Positions 1-8,499 of a DNA stretch of 64,000 nt are shown here, piece by piece. The number at the start of each line of letters is the position of its first letter. The first letter of the stretch is position 1. The stretch is from contig NZ_CP071448.1 of NCBI RefSeq assembly GCF_017352115.1, forward strand, positions 2,007,001-2,071,000, in the 5' to 3' direction. The notes beneath the pieces are model-generated. The model saw only the letters and a program-made list of their open reading frames with translations. It was not told the DNA's origin and searched no databases. The stretch is from Flavobacterium endoglycinae. Lineage in GTDB: Bacteria; Bacteroidota; Bacteroidia; Flavobacteriales; Flavobacteriaceae. The translations under genes and the position numbers were made by a program.

Positions 1-139
1 CTTTAAACCAAAATCTGGCATCTCCGTAAGAAGTATTTTTATCTTTAAATTTTTCATAGACTTTTTCTTTTAAAGCAGAGAAAAATATTTTTTCTTCTTC
101 TGATTTATTAAAATATTTAGCTTTCATAATAACATACAT
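1..139 (-). CDS. N-terminal fragment of an unidentified protein (possibly a membrane fatty-acid desaturase)
   Basis: An open frame runs off the left edge. From the ATG at 137-139 it reads MYVIMKAKYFNKSEEEKIFF and continues for about 46 residues without a stop. An in-frame ATG at 125-127 is an alternative start. The charged start, an LK-x-KV-x-x-x-F-x-x-x-N stretch and an aromatic-rich end (ARFWFK) loosely recall the N-terminus of flavobacterial fatty-acid desaturases, but no catalytic His box is inside the window. The gene is divergent from the regulator at 233, about 90 bp away. The existence of the coding frame is fairly safe; the function is a guess. Confidence 0.45.
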   Translation of the reverse strand, partial: MYVIMKAKYFNKSEEEKIFFSALKEKVYEKFKDKNTSYGDARFWFK

Positions 140-181
140 TTTATATTACGAAGCAAACGTATTGTGTTTATCGCATTCAAA

Positions 182-216
182 TTTGCGCAAACCAATAAAA
201 CATTTTTATATATTTG
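182..216 (+). promoter_or_regulatory. Flavobacterial-type promoter for the HTH regulator
   Basis: TTTG at 182-185 and TATATTTG at 209-216 match the Bacteroidota -33/-7 consensus (TTTG ... TAnnTTTG), with a 23-base spacer at the long end of the accepted range. Transcription would start near 223, just before the ATG at 233, which argues against the upstream in-frame start at 164. Confidence 0.45.
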
Positions 217-232
217 TGATTATCGCAAAATC

Positions 233-1195
233 ATGAATCATCAAGAAACTTTTTTAAAAGCTATTAGAAGCAAAATTTCTAAGTCAAATTCATTAATCGA
301 TGAAATAGCCACTATTTTGGAAATAAGCTATGATGCGTCACACAGACGAATATCTCAAAAGAGCAAATTTTCAATTGATGAAACCATCAAGCTCGCTAGT
401 CACTTTAATATTTCGCTGGACAATATATTTTCTAAAAAAGAGAAGGTTATTATTGAAAAAACCATTGAAATTACATCCATGAAGGATATGCTTGAATATT
501 TCAGATCGTCTGCAATCCAAATCGAAGCGTTAACAAAAAATCCAAGTACTACATTGTTTTATTCGGCTAAGGACATTCCTTTGTTTTATTTTATGGATGG
601 AACAATTCTATCAAAATTCAAAGCCTTTGTATGGATTAATCTTTTGAACAACAATCAAAAAAAAATTTCTTTTGAAAAATTTATAATCGAAGAATCTTTT
701 TCTGATTCCATGCAAAAACTAAAAAAGATTTACGAAAATACTATAGTAAATGAAATTTGGAACGATACAACCATAAACAGCAGTCTGCAGCAAATACTAT
801 ATTTTTATGAAGCTGGTCTTTTGAATTTAAAAAGTGCCAACGCACTTTGCAAAGATTTAAAACGAATCATTAATTTGATACAGGAAAAATGTAATAATCC
901 AGAGAATAACTTTTCTGTTTATTACAACGAACTGATTTTACTCAACAATAACATGCTTATTGAAACGGATGAAAAATTAACTATGTTTGTTCCTTACACA
1001 CTTTTAGGTTATTTTATTACCGATAATGAGGATGGCTGCAAAAATGTCCATCAGTTTTTTAAACAACAGATTCAGAACTCAATACCCTTAAAACAATCTG
1101 GAATTAAAGAACAAAACCTCTTTTTCAACCGAGCAATCCGAAAAATTGACTATTACTTGGATAAGATAAATTCTCAGGTAGATTTACATTTTTAA
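233..1195 (+). CDS. Helix-turn-helix regulator-like protein, 320 aa
   Basis: Residues about 1-65 contain a lambda-repressor/BetR-like helix-turn-helix: IDEIATILEISYDASHRRIS, then a second helix pair ending in HFNISLDNIF. The remaining ~250 residues are helix-rich, have no recognisable enzyme motif and look like a ligand or dimerisation domain. The ATG at 233 is preferred because the promoter boxes at 182-216 lie inside the longer reading frame. The gene is divergent from the fragment at the left edge and may control it. I recognise the architecture from hypothetical Bacteroidota regulators but not a named family member. DNA binding is inferred from the HTH only. Confidence 0.65.
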   Translation: MNHQETFLKAIRSKISKSNSLIDEIATILEISYDASHRRISQKSKFSIDETIKLASHFNISLDNIFSKKEKVIIEKTIEITSMKDMLEYFRSSAIQIEALTKNPSTTLFYSAKDIPLFYFMDGTILSKFKAFVWINLLNNNQKKISFEKFIIEESFSDSMQKLKKIYENTIVNEIWNDTTINSSLQQILYFYEAGLLNLKSANALCKDLKRIINLIQEKCNNPENNFSVYYNELILLNNNMLIETDEKLTMFVPYTLLGYFITDNEDGCKNVHQFFKQQIQNSIPLKQSGIKEQNLFFNRAIRKIDYYLDKINSQVDLHF

Positions 1196-1382
1196 ATGTT
1201 AACTTCCAAATCTTCGAACTATGTTTTATTTTTTTTAATATTTAGGACAATCTTACAATTATTTATTCTTTCGTGAAGAAAATGTAAAAAATTAAAAAAA
1301 ACACGTGAAAACTTACATTTTATTAAAGAAAAAAAATACCTTTAACCACCAAAAATAAATTATTAACCCTAAAAACCTTATT

Positions 1383-1778
1383 ATGGATTTTAATATCATC
1401 CAAATTACCAAAATCAATAGTGAAGATTTTTCGTTTATCGATAAAACAAACCTTACTTTTCCAATAGCTCCTTTAGCTTCAGCATTTATTTATCAGAACA
1501 ATGGAGTTGACACATTAAAGATTTGCGCTACTTTATATATTAACTCAAAAGATTCTCAAAGCCCTCTTGTTGGCACAATTACAGAACACGTTGATACTGT
1601 AGAAATTTATTTTGACTATGACTGGGATGAGAGCACACCAGAAACATACGACGTTTGGTATGTTGAAGTAGATTACAGTTCAGACACAATTGCAAATGTT
1701 TCAAGAGTTATTTCTTATTTGAGAGACATTGATCCAGAAACTTCAAGAGGTACAGAAACAACGGTTAAATATCCATGA
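1383..1778 (+). CDS. Hypothetical acidic protein, 131 aa
   Basis: No signal peptide, membrane segment or known motif is visible. The protein is acidic and beta-rich: alternating hydrophobic residues, repeated D-Y/V-D pairs such as YFDYDWDESTPETYDVWYVEVD, and a C-terminal TETTVKYP. It stands alone between an AT-rich 187-base spacer and a terminator-like hairpin at 1806-1847, so it is probably monocistronic. I do not recognise the family and assign no function. The clear start and the hairpin just after the stop support a real gene. Confidence 0.6.
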   Translation: MDFNIIQITKINSEDFSFIDKTNLTFPIAPLASAFIYQNNGVDTLKICATLYINSKDSQSPLVGTITEHVDTVEIYFDYDWDESTPETYDVWYVEVDYSSDTIANVSRVISYLRDIDPETSRGTETTVKYP

Positions 1779-1805
1779 TAAATTGTATTTGTATAGTATA
1801 AAAAG

Positions 1806-1847
1806 AGCATCGATAAAAATTTCTTGTTAGGGATTTTTGCCGATGCT
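1806..1847 (+). terminator. Hairpin after the 131-aa gene
   Basis: AGCATCG (1806-1812) pairs with CGATGCT (1841-1847). After a 2-base mismatch an inner AAAAAT/ATTTTT stem follows. No long T run follows, so termination is likely but not certain. Confidence 0.5.
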
Positions 1848-1873
1848 TCCTTTACTTTTATAAAACAAATATT

Positions 1874-3604
1874 ATGTTTAGAACAAAACTAATTCTAAGT
1901 CTATTACTTTTATTTTTAAGCTTTTCCGTTTCTTCACAAGAGAAATACAACAATGATTTATTAAATTCAGAACTTAATAAAAAAATGTTGAAGTTTAAAG
2001 ATGAAATTAATTTCAAAAAAGCACAGCAATTTTTCTTTCAAAAAAACTGGGATTCGACTTTAGTGTATTCTATGAAACAGCTAAATTCAGGAAAAGTGAA
2101 AGAACTGAAAGACTATTGCCATTTTTTAAGAGGAAGCAGTTTCAGAGAATTAAAACTTTTTGAAGAAGCAAAAAAAGAATTCAATTTGCTTTCAAAAGAA
2201 TTTATTCTATATCCGTTGGTGTACAACAATCTAGGAATAATATCACTTGAATTAAAAGATTTCAAAAAAAGCATTTATTATTTCAATAAACTTGAGCAGC
2301 TTTCAGATAAGGATCAGAAAAAATACTACATCAAAAGTCTTCACGAAAATTTAGGAGTTTGTTATCTGCACTTAAACAAATTTTCTCAAGCAGAAACTTA
2401 TTTTTTAAAAAGCAGTGAAATTTTAAAATTAGAAAAAGATACTATTTCCTTAATTGGAAGCTACAATAACATTGCAAATTTATATTATCAACAATATAAA
2501 GATAATTTAGCAATTCCATATTTTGAAAAAGCGTATCTTTTATCAGCTAAAGTAAAAGACTTTGAAGTAAAAAGACAGACTGCAAAAAACATGTCAGTCG
2601 TTGAAGAAAACAGAAACAATTTTAAAGCTGCTTTGACTTATAGAAAAGAATCTGAACAATGGAAAGATTCTTTAAACAACCAAAATAAAATCTGGGCTGT
2701 AGCCGATTTTGAAAAGAAGTTTGCAGTTGCTCAAAAACAAAAAGAGATAAAAGTTCTTCAGGTTGAGAATAAACTTAAAAACACGCAGCGAAATAGCTTA
2801 TTCTTCTCTGCAGTTGGATTGCTTTTAATTTTAACCGGAGGTGTTTATTTGTATGCCCAAAAAGTAAGAAATGGTAAAACCATATTGCGCCAAAAAAATA
2901 AACTTGACGAATTAAATGCCACTAAAGACCAGCTTTTTTCTATTGTAAGCCATGATTTACGTTCGTCTGTAAATGCTTTAAAAACCAGTAATGCTAAATT
3001 ATCGGCTACACTTGAAACTAAAAATTACGATGAATTAAGTCACCTGATTATTCAAAACAGCGGTATTGCAAATGGTGCTTATAGTTTATTAGACAATTTA
3101 TTGCACTGGGCCTTATTGCAAACGAAACAATTGTATTTTCATAAAGAATCTGTTCATTTACATTCTGTTATTCAACAAATTGAATATAATTACAAACCAT
3201 TATTAGTTGATAAATCTATTGATTTTGAAAATTTAGTTTCAAAGAACATATTTCTATTTGTTGATCTTGATTCTTTAAAAATTGTATTTCGTAATCTTTT
3301 AGATAATGCTATTAAATTTTCGAATGAAAACGGGCAAATAAAATTTCTATCGAACGATCTTGATTCTGATTATTGCCAGGTTATAATTCAAGATACCGGA
3401 ATAGGAATGAGCGAAAAGACCATTACAGAATTACTTCAAGAGGGCGAATTACTGGCCAAAAAAGGAAATTCTGAAATTATTGGAACGGGTTTAGGATTAC
3501 AATTATGTAAACAGATGATTGCTAAAAACAATGGAACATTTACAATTGAAAGTGAACCCAATAAAGGAACGAAAATGATTATAACATTACCCAAAAACAA
3601 ATAA
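1874..3604 (+). CDS. TPR-containing sensor histidine kinase
   Basis: The order is a signal peptide (residues 1-21, ending SSQ), a region of TPR-like helical repeats (about 40-270), a short coiled coil, one membrane helix (about 307-328), then a cytoplasmic kinase. The H-box SIVSHDLRSSVNALK puts the phosphorylated His at residue 360. The N-box (FRNLLDNAIKFS), G1 (DTGIGM, Asp507) and G2 (GTGLGLQLCKQ) of the HATPase domain are all intact. The TPR sensor is predicted to be periplasmic. The stop lies two bases before the response-regulator ATG, so the pair is one operon. The stimulus is unknown. This TPR-kinase architecture is common in Bacteroidota. Confidence 0.9.
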   Translation: MFRTKLILSLLLLFLSFSVSSQEKYNNDLLNSELNKKMLKFKDEINFKKAQQFFFQKNWDSTLVYSMKQLNSGKVKELKDYCHFLRGSSFRELKLFEEAKKEFNLLSKEFILYPLVYNNLGIISLELKDFKKSIYYFNKLEQLSDKDQKKYYIKSLHENLGVCYLHLNKFSQAETYFLKSSEILKLEKDTISLIGSYNNIANLYYQQYKDNLAIPYFEKAYLLSAKVKDFEVKRQTAKNMSVVEENRNNFKAALTYRKESEQWKDSLNNQNKIWAVADFEKKFAVAQKQKEIKVLQVENKLKNTQRNSLFFSAVGLLLILTGGVYLYAQKVRNGKTILRQKNKLDELNATKDQLFSIVSHDLRSSVNALKTSNAKLSATLETKNYDELSHLIIQNSGIANGAYSLLDNLLHWALLQTKQLYFHKESVHLHSVIQQIEYNYKPLLVDKSIDFENLVSKNIFLFVDLDSLKIVFRNLLDNAIKFSNENGQIKFLSNDLDSDYCQVIIQDTGIGMSEKTITELLQEGELLAKKGNSEIIGTGLGLQLCKQMIAKNNGTFTIESEPNKGTKMIITLPKNK

Positions 3605-3606
3605 AA

Positions 3607-4353
3607 ATGGACAATATTAATGTTTTGATTATAGAAGATACACCTGAACAAAGCGATATGCTTGTAAAAGTGCTGCTGGAAAATAATTATAGCATTGCAG
3701 GTGTGGCCGCAAATTTTGCCGATGCCCTAAAACTTTTTTATGAAAAAACGGTAGACATTATTATTATAGATGTTTTTCTTGACGGCAAACCAGAAGGAAT
3801 TACTTTCGCCGAATCGATCAATATCATCCCAAATGCTTCTAAACCATTCGTTTTCTTAACGAGTTCACAAGATCGACAGATTTTTGAAAGGGCAAAACTC
3901 ACAAAACCTTTCAGCTTTTTAATGAAACCTTTTAACGAATTGGAAATTTTATATGCCATAGAAATGGCTGTAGAAAAGTTCTACGAACAGACAAATGTTT
4001 TCTTGAGCGAAGAGCAGAACACGGTTATAAGCAACGATTCATTATTTATAAAAAAGAAAAATTCCTTAAAGAAAGTTGCTCTGGAAGACATTCTTTATAT
4101 AGAAGTCGAAGAACGTTATTGTAACATTATTACCGAAAAAGAAAAATTTGTTATTTTAATATCATTGACCAAAATCAGTGAGTTATTGGATAAAAATAAA
4201 TTTGTAAAAACGCATCGAAATACAATTGTAAATATTGACAAGATTGAAGAAATCATTTTGGCCGATAATCTTATCATATTAAAAGGAAACCACAAAATCA
4301 ATCTAAGTGATACGTACAAAGATTTTATAAAGAAGATGAACATCTTATCTTAA
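3607..4353 (+). CDS. LytTR-family response regulator
   Basis: Residues 1-125 form a receiver domain: acidic pair E10/D11, phosphoacceptor Asp55 in IIIIDVFLDG, and a conserved Lys in FLMKPF. Residues about 145-248 form a LytTR DNA-binding domain (DILYIEVEERYCNI, KFVKTHRNTIVNI). The gene starts two bases after the kinase stop and is followed by a strong terminator at 4375-4400, so the two genes form a closed two-component operon. Target promoters are not evident nearby; the TonB operon that starts at about 4920 is a candidate only by position. Confidence 0.92.
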   Translation: MDNINVLIIEDTPEQSDMLVKVLLENNYSIAGVAANFADALKLFYEKTVDIIIIDVFLDGKPEGITFAESINIIPNASKPFVFLTSSQDRQIFERAKLTKPFSFLMKPFNELEILYAIEMAVEKFYEQTNVFLSEEQNTVISNDSLFIKKKNSLKKVALEDILYIEVEERYCNIITEKEKFVILISLTKISELLDKNKFVKTHRNTIVNIDKIEEIILADNLIILKGNHKINLSDTYKDFIKKMNILS

Positions 4354-4374
4354 AAAATATCTCCCAAATAAATT

Positions 4375-4400
4375 AAATCCTCTTACTAAGAGGATTTTTT
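4375..4400 (+). terminator. Intrinsic terminator of the two-component operon
   Basis: AAATCCTCTT (4375-4384) pairs perfectly with AAGAGGATTT (4388-4397) around a 3-base loop, followed directly by a T run. Confidence 0.9.
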
Positions 4401-4515
4401 ATTTTGAATCCTGTTTTAGCACAATTCGTGACATAAAAAAAAGCTTTCATGACAATTGCACAAAAAAAAGAAAACATCAAACTTATTTTTACCACGATAA
4501 TAAAACAAAAAACAG

Positions 4516-4761
4516 ATGAAAACAGCCATAATTGTACAACCAGAGATGAAGCTTTTAACGATTCTTAAAAAAATAAAAAACAATCCTTGGATTGGAGTCA
4601 CGGTATCTTTGGCAGTTATTATTCCAAGTTTATATAAAGTATTAGATGATGTAACGGTTTTCAGAATAGAATATATCTGGCTTGCAATCTTTTTTCCCTT
4701 GTATCTCAGATCTTTAAAAAAAATATTCGATGAAATTCTAGATAATCCAAATGAAATGTAA
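4516..4761 (+). CDS. Small two-helix membrane protein, 81 aa
   Basis: Two hydrophobic helices (about residues 24-42, PWIGVTVSLAVIIPSLYKVL, and 50-66, IEYIWLAIFFPLYL) are flanked by Lys-rich segments, as expected for an inner-membrane protein. The spacing before it (terminator at 4375-4400) and after it (terminator at 4811-4841) makes it a single-gene unit. An overlapping minus-strand frame exists but has less natural composition. The family is not recognised. Confidence 0.6.
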   Translation: MKTAIIVQPEMKLLTILKKIKNNPWIGVTVSLAVIIPSLYKVLDDVTVFRIEYIWLAIFFPLYLRSLKKIFDEILDNPNEM

Positions 4762-4805
4762 TAGATCAAAGAAGAAAAACTAAATTCTCGCTAACTATAT
4801 TCAGT

Positions 4806-4842
4806 AAAAAGCCTAAATCATTGTGATGATTTAGGCTTTTTT
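4806..4842 (+). terminator. Intrinsic terminator
   Basis: GCCTAAATCAT (4811-4821) pairs with ATGATTTAGGC (4826-4836) with loop TGTG. A runs on the left and T runs on the right make it able to act in both directions. Confidence 0.9.
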
Positions 4843-4885
4843 ACTTAAAAAACAATTGATTTATCACATTTTAACAGATAACCGT

Positions 4886-4915
4886 TTTGTTTATAAGCTT
4901 TTTTTTATATTTTTG
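4886..4915 (+). promoter_or_regulatory. Promoter of the TonB/DUF4249 operon
   Basis: TTTG at 4886-4889, an 18-base spacer and TATTTTTG at 4908-4915 match the Bacteroidota promoter consensus closely. Predicted transcription start is near 4922, about 30 bases before the TTG start at 4954. Confidence 0.7.
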
Positions 4916-4953
4916 GAATCTACCAAAGACAATCATCAAAACCATCAAATCCT

Positions 4954-5697
4954 TTGAAAAATTATCAAAAAAAATCCGTTTTCCTCATATTATTTGGGGT
5001 ATTCCTAAACATTTATATTAGTTACGGTCAAACAAACAATGATGTATATATTTACAATTGGTTTGACAAATCTGTTGGCAAAAACAATCTCGATATTAAT
5101 AATGGGACGCCACACACGAATCCTTATAGAACTTTAAATGACAGCCATTTATATTTAATTGATAAATATGAATTAGGAAAAATTACTTATGAAGGACAAA
5201 ATTACTACGAAGTAAATCTTAAATATGATATTTATAGAGATTTATTAGTTTTAAATCCTTATGGAGAATCTGAAAATACAGGTATTAATTTGATTCAAAA
5301 TAAGGTTGAATCTTTTTCTATACTAGATAAAAATTTTGTCAAAATAGACAAAAAAAACAATACCGTACCAGAATTCACAACAGGTTATTATGAAGAAACT
5401 AAAATTGGACCTGATTTTACTTTCTATATAAAACACCATAAAGACATGCAAAAAACGGCTTCCGAAAATGGTCTTTACTACACTTTTAAAGAAAACAATA
5501 CTTTTTTTATCGATTTTAAAAATCAAATATATGCCATTAAAGGAAAGAGCGATATTTTAAAATTATTTCCTGAGCAGAAAAAACAGATTAACGGGTTTTA
5601 TTTAATGAATAGAGAATTAAGAAAATCTGATTTAAACCAGTTCATGAAAAATTTGATGAAATATACATATAACTCTCTTTCAACAGCAATCAAATAA
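4954..5697 (+). CDS. Secreted hypothetical protein, 247 aa (TTG start)
   Basis: The best start is TTG at 4954: it gives a classical signal peptide (two Lys, hydrophobic core FLILFGVFLNIYISYG, cleavage near Q26), no in-frame ATG precedes the hydrophobic core, and the operon promoter lies just upstream. The mature part is mixed alpha/beta, Lys/Asn/Tyr-rich and without cysteines or known motifs. It ends five bases before the TonB receptor, so it is the first gene of the operon and probably a periplasmic or surface accessory to that receptor. The family is not recognised. Confidence 0.7.
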   Translation: MKNYQKKSVFLILFGVFLNIYISYGQTNNDVYIYNWFDKSVGKNNLDINNGTPHTNPYRTLNDSHLYLIDKYELGKITYEGQNYYEVNLKYDIYRDLLVLNPYGESENTGINLIQNKVESFSILDKNFVKIDKKNNTVPEFTTGYYEETKIGPDFTFYIKHHKDMQKTASENGLYYTFKENNTFFIDFKNQIYAIKGKSDILKLFPEQKKQINGFYLMNRELRKSDLNQFMKNLMKYTYNSLSTAIK

Positions 5698-5702
5698 GAC
5701 AA

Positions 5703-8486
5703 ATGAAAAAAATTTTACTCTCCTTAATTATTGTATTCTCCTTTCAATTGTCTTTTGCACAAAATACAAATGAGAAGTTATCTATTACTTTTAAAGATGA
5801 AACTTTAGCCAATGCGCTTAAACGTATTGAAGAAGCATCAGGATATAAATTTTACTTTGATCCAACTTGGGTTAATTCAGATAAAGAATTGATTTCAGGA
5901 ACATATACTGATATAAAAATTGATGATTTACTTGACAAAGTACTTAGCAAAACCGATTTGAATTTTATCATTCTGAAAAACAAAGTTATTTTTACTTTAA
6001 ACAGTACAATTCACGACACTTTACCTTCAAATTATTTCGCCGATGCTCCTGCCGAAACAGATCAAAAGGGTAATGACCAAAGCGAAAACCCAATTTTTCA
6101 TCAGCAATATGATTCGATCAGCAATTATAGTGTAAACAAAAAATCTTCAATTGTTTTTATTGGTAAAGAAAACAAAGACAATGTTAAAAAAACATACACG
6201 GTTTCTGGATCAATTAAAAATGAAGAAACTGGAAAAGCAGAGCCAAATATCTATATTAAAATACGAAACAAAAATATCAGCACTTCAACTGATCTTGACG
6301 GAAACTATTCTTTACAGCTTCCTAGAGGAGTAAATATTATTGAAGTTAAATCTCTAAGCCATAAAGAAGTAGTAAGAACATTAATGGTATATGACGATGG
6401 AAAGTTTGATATTAATATCAACGAAAAATCGAATCAATTAGATGAAGTTGTAATTAAAAAGAAAGGACAAAAAACTACCGAAACAACTGTTTCTGGTCTA
6501 GTATCTATTGATATTGAAGGCATTAAAAATGTTCCTTTAATTCTTGGTGAACGAGATATTCTTAAAGTTGCCACAACTTTCCCTGGAATTAAAACTACAG
6601 GAGAAGGATCGGCAGGATTTAACGTACGAGGAGGAAAAGACGACCAGAACTTAATTCTTTTGGATAATGCAGTATTATATAATCCGCAGCACTTTTTAGG
6701 ATTCTTTTCGGCGATAAACCCATATACAGCAAAAAAAGCAGATATCTATAAAGGAAGTATTCCTGCAGATTTTGGAGGAAGATTATCTTCTGTTTTTGAC
6801 ATCACTACTAAAAATGGAAATCCTGAAAAATTCTCTGGTGAAGGGGCTATTGGTCCTATAACTTCAAATCTTACCTTAAGCACTCCAATACAAAAAAACA
6901 AATCAAGTATTATTGTTGGTGGTCGCGCTACTTACTCTGACTGGGTTTTAAAAACTCTTGATGATGAAAATCTAAAAAACAGCCAGGCAGGATTTTATGA
7001 TGGTATTATTAAATACAACAATGCTATTAATGCCAACAATAATTTAGAAGCTACAGCTTATTACAGCCATGATCGTTTCAGTCTAAGTTCGGATTCTATT
7101 TACAAATACAGCAATAGATTAGCTTCTTTGAAATGGGATCATACTTTCAGCAAAAAAAGTAAAGGAGCTTTAATTTTTACAAACAGCGAATACAAATTCA
7201 ATATCGATTACGATTCAAATGATATAAATGCATTTGATTTCGGATATAAAATAAATGAATCACAATTACAGTTAAAACTTAACTATCAACTGAACCCAAA
7301 ACATACTCTTTCTTACGGTATTGCAAGCAAATTATATAACATTTCACCAGGATATCAGCATCCAAAAGATCCAAATGCTACTTTAATTTCAACTGATATA
7401 GAGAAAGAAAGAGCATTAGAATCTGCGGTATACCTTGCTGACAGTTATAAAGTAAATGACAAATTACTTCTTGATCTTGGTTTAAGATATTCTTTTTATG
7501 CTTCTTTAGGAGAAGCTAATGTGAATACATACGAGCCTGGATTACCACTAAGTGATGAAACTGTTACCGGAACAGAACACTATGGAAAAAATGAGGTTGT
7601 AAAAACATATGGCGGACTTGAACCTCGCCTTGCTGCTCGATATTTTATTACCGAAGATTTTTCGATAAAAGCAGGGTATGATCTAACACGTCAATATATT
7701 CATTTATTATCAAGTAACGTTACCCAATCTCCAACAGATACTTGGAAATTATCTGATTCTAATGTAAAACCTCAAACTGCTCAGCAAGTTTCTTTAGGTT
7801 TATTTAAAACACTAAAAGATGAAGAATATGAAGTTAGTTTAGAAGGCTATTACAAAAAGTCGAGTAACATTCTTGATTATAAAGTAGGAGCTCAGATTCT
7901 TTTAAATGATAATGTAGAAACTGAATTATTACAAGGTGAAGGAAAAGCTTATGGAGTTGAGTTACTTTTAAAGAAAACAACCGGAAGATTAAACGGATGG
8001 ATTGGATATACGTATTCACGTTCGTTTATCAAACTTGACAGTCAATTCAGTTCAGAAATCGTAAATAATGGGCGATATTTTCCAGCCAATTTTGACAAAC
8101 CTCATGATTTAAGTGCTATTTTAAACTATAGATTTACAAAACGTTATAGTTTATCAAGCAACTTTTTATATCAAACAGGCCGACCAATTACCTACCCTAT
8201 TGGAACTTTTCAATATGGAAATTCACAATACACTTTATATAGTGACAGAAATGCCTATAGAATTCCGGATTACATTCGTTTAGATATTGGAATTAACATT
8301 GAAGGAAACCATAAAATTAAAAAATTAGCACACAGTTTCTGGAATATTTCTGTTTACAATGTGCTTGGAAGAAACAATCCATACTCTATTTATTTCGTAA
8401 CAGATCAAAATGGAAAAGTAAAAGGATACAAGACATCTATTTTCTCAATACCTGTACCAAGTATTACTTATAATTTTAAATTTTAA
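5703..8486 (+). CDS. STN-domain TonB-dependent outer-membrane receptor
   Basis: The order is a signal peptide (1-20), an STN (secretin/TonB N-terminal) domain at about 24-98 (SITFKDETLANALKRIEEAS, GYKFYFDP), a linker, a carboxypeptidase-regulatory-like beta domain (about 163-250), a plug (about 265-385; FNVRGGKDDQNLILLDNA) and a C-terminal 22-strand-type barrel ending in aromatic F (YNFKF). STN domains usually contact a FecR-type anti-sigma factor, but no fecI/fecR genes are in the window. The two DUF4249 lipoproteins downstream probably act as surface partners of the barrel. The substrate is unknown. Confidence 0.9.
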   Translation: MKKILLSLIIVFSFQLSFAQNTNEKLSITFKDETLANALKRIEEASGYKFYFDPTWVNSDKELISGTYTDIKIDDLLDKVLSKTDLNFIILKNKVIFTLNSTIHDTLPSNYFADAPAETDQKGNDQSENPIFHQQYDSISNYSVNKKSSIVFIGKENKDNVKKTYTVSGSIKNEETGKAEPNIYIKIRNKNISTSTDLDGNYSLQLPRGVNIIEVKSLSHKEVVRTLMVYDDGKFDININEKSNQLDEVVIKKKGQKTTETTVSGLVSIDIEGIKNVPLILGERDILKVATTFPGIKTTGEGSAGFNVRGGKDDQNLILLDNAVLYNPQHFLGFFSAINPYTAKKADIYKGSIPADFGGRLSSVFDITTKNGNPEKFSGEGAIGPITSNLTLSTPIQKNKSSIIVGGRATYSDWVLKTLDDENLKNSQAGFYDGIIKYNNAINANNNLEATAYYSHDRFSLSSDSIYKYSNRLASLKWDHTFSKKSKGALIFTNSEYKFNIDYDSNDINAFDFGYKINESQLQLKLNYQLNPKHTLSYGIASKLYNISPGYQHPKDPNATLISTDIEKERALESAVYLADSYKVNDKLLLDLGLRYSFYASLGEANVNTYEPGLPLSDETVTGTEHYGKNEVVKTYGGLEPRLAARYFITEDFSIKAGYDLTRQYIHLLSSNVTQSPTDTWKLSDSNVKPQTAQQVSLGLFKTLKDEEYEVSLEGYYKKSSNILDYKVGAQILLNDNVETELLQGEGKAYGVELLLKKTTGRLNGWIGYTYSRSFIKLDSQFSSEIVNNGRYFPANFDKPHDLSAILNYRFTKRYSLSSNFLYQTGRPITYPIGTFQYGNSQYTLYSDRNAYRIPDYIRLDIGINIEGNHKIKKLAHSFWNISVYNVLGRNNPYSIYFVTDQNGKVKGYKTSIFSIPVPSITYNFKF

Positions 8487-8499
8487 TTCTTAGTTTAGA

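Noticed and set aside
164-232. Upstream start for the HTH regulator
   Set aside because: The promoter boxes (182-216) lie within this extension, so it would not be transcribed; the ATG at 233 fits better.
4416-4769. Open frame of 117 codons on the minus strand overlapping the small membrane protein gene
   Set aside because: It runs through the terminator at 4375-4400 side and has an odd Phe/Cys-rich composition; the plus-strand gene has clean ends between two terminators.
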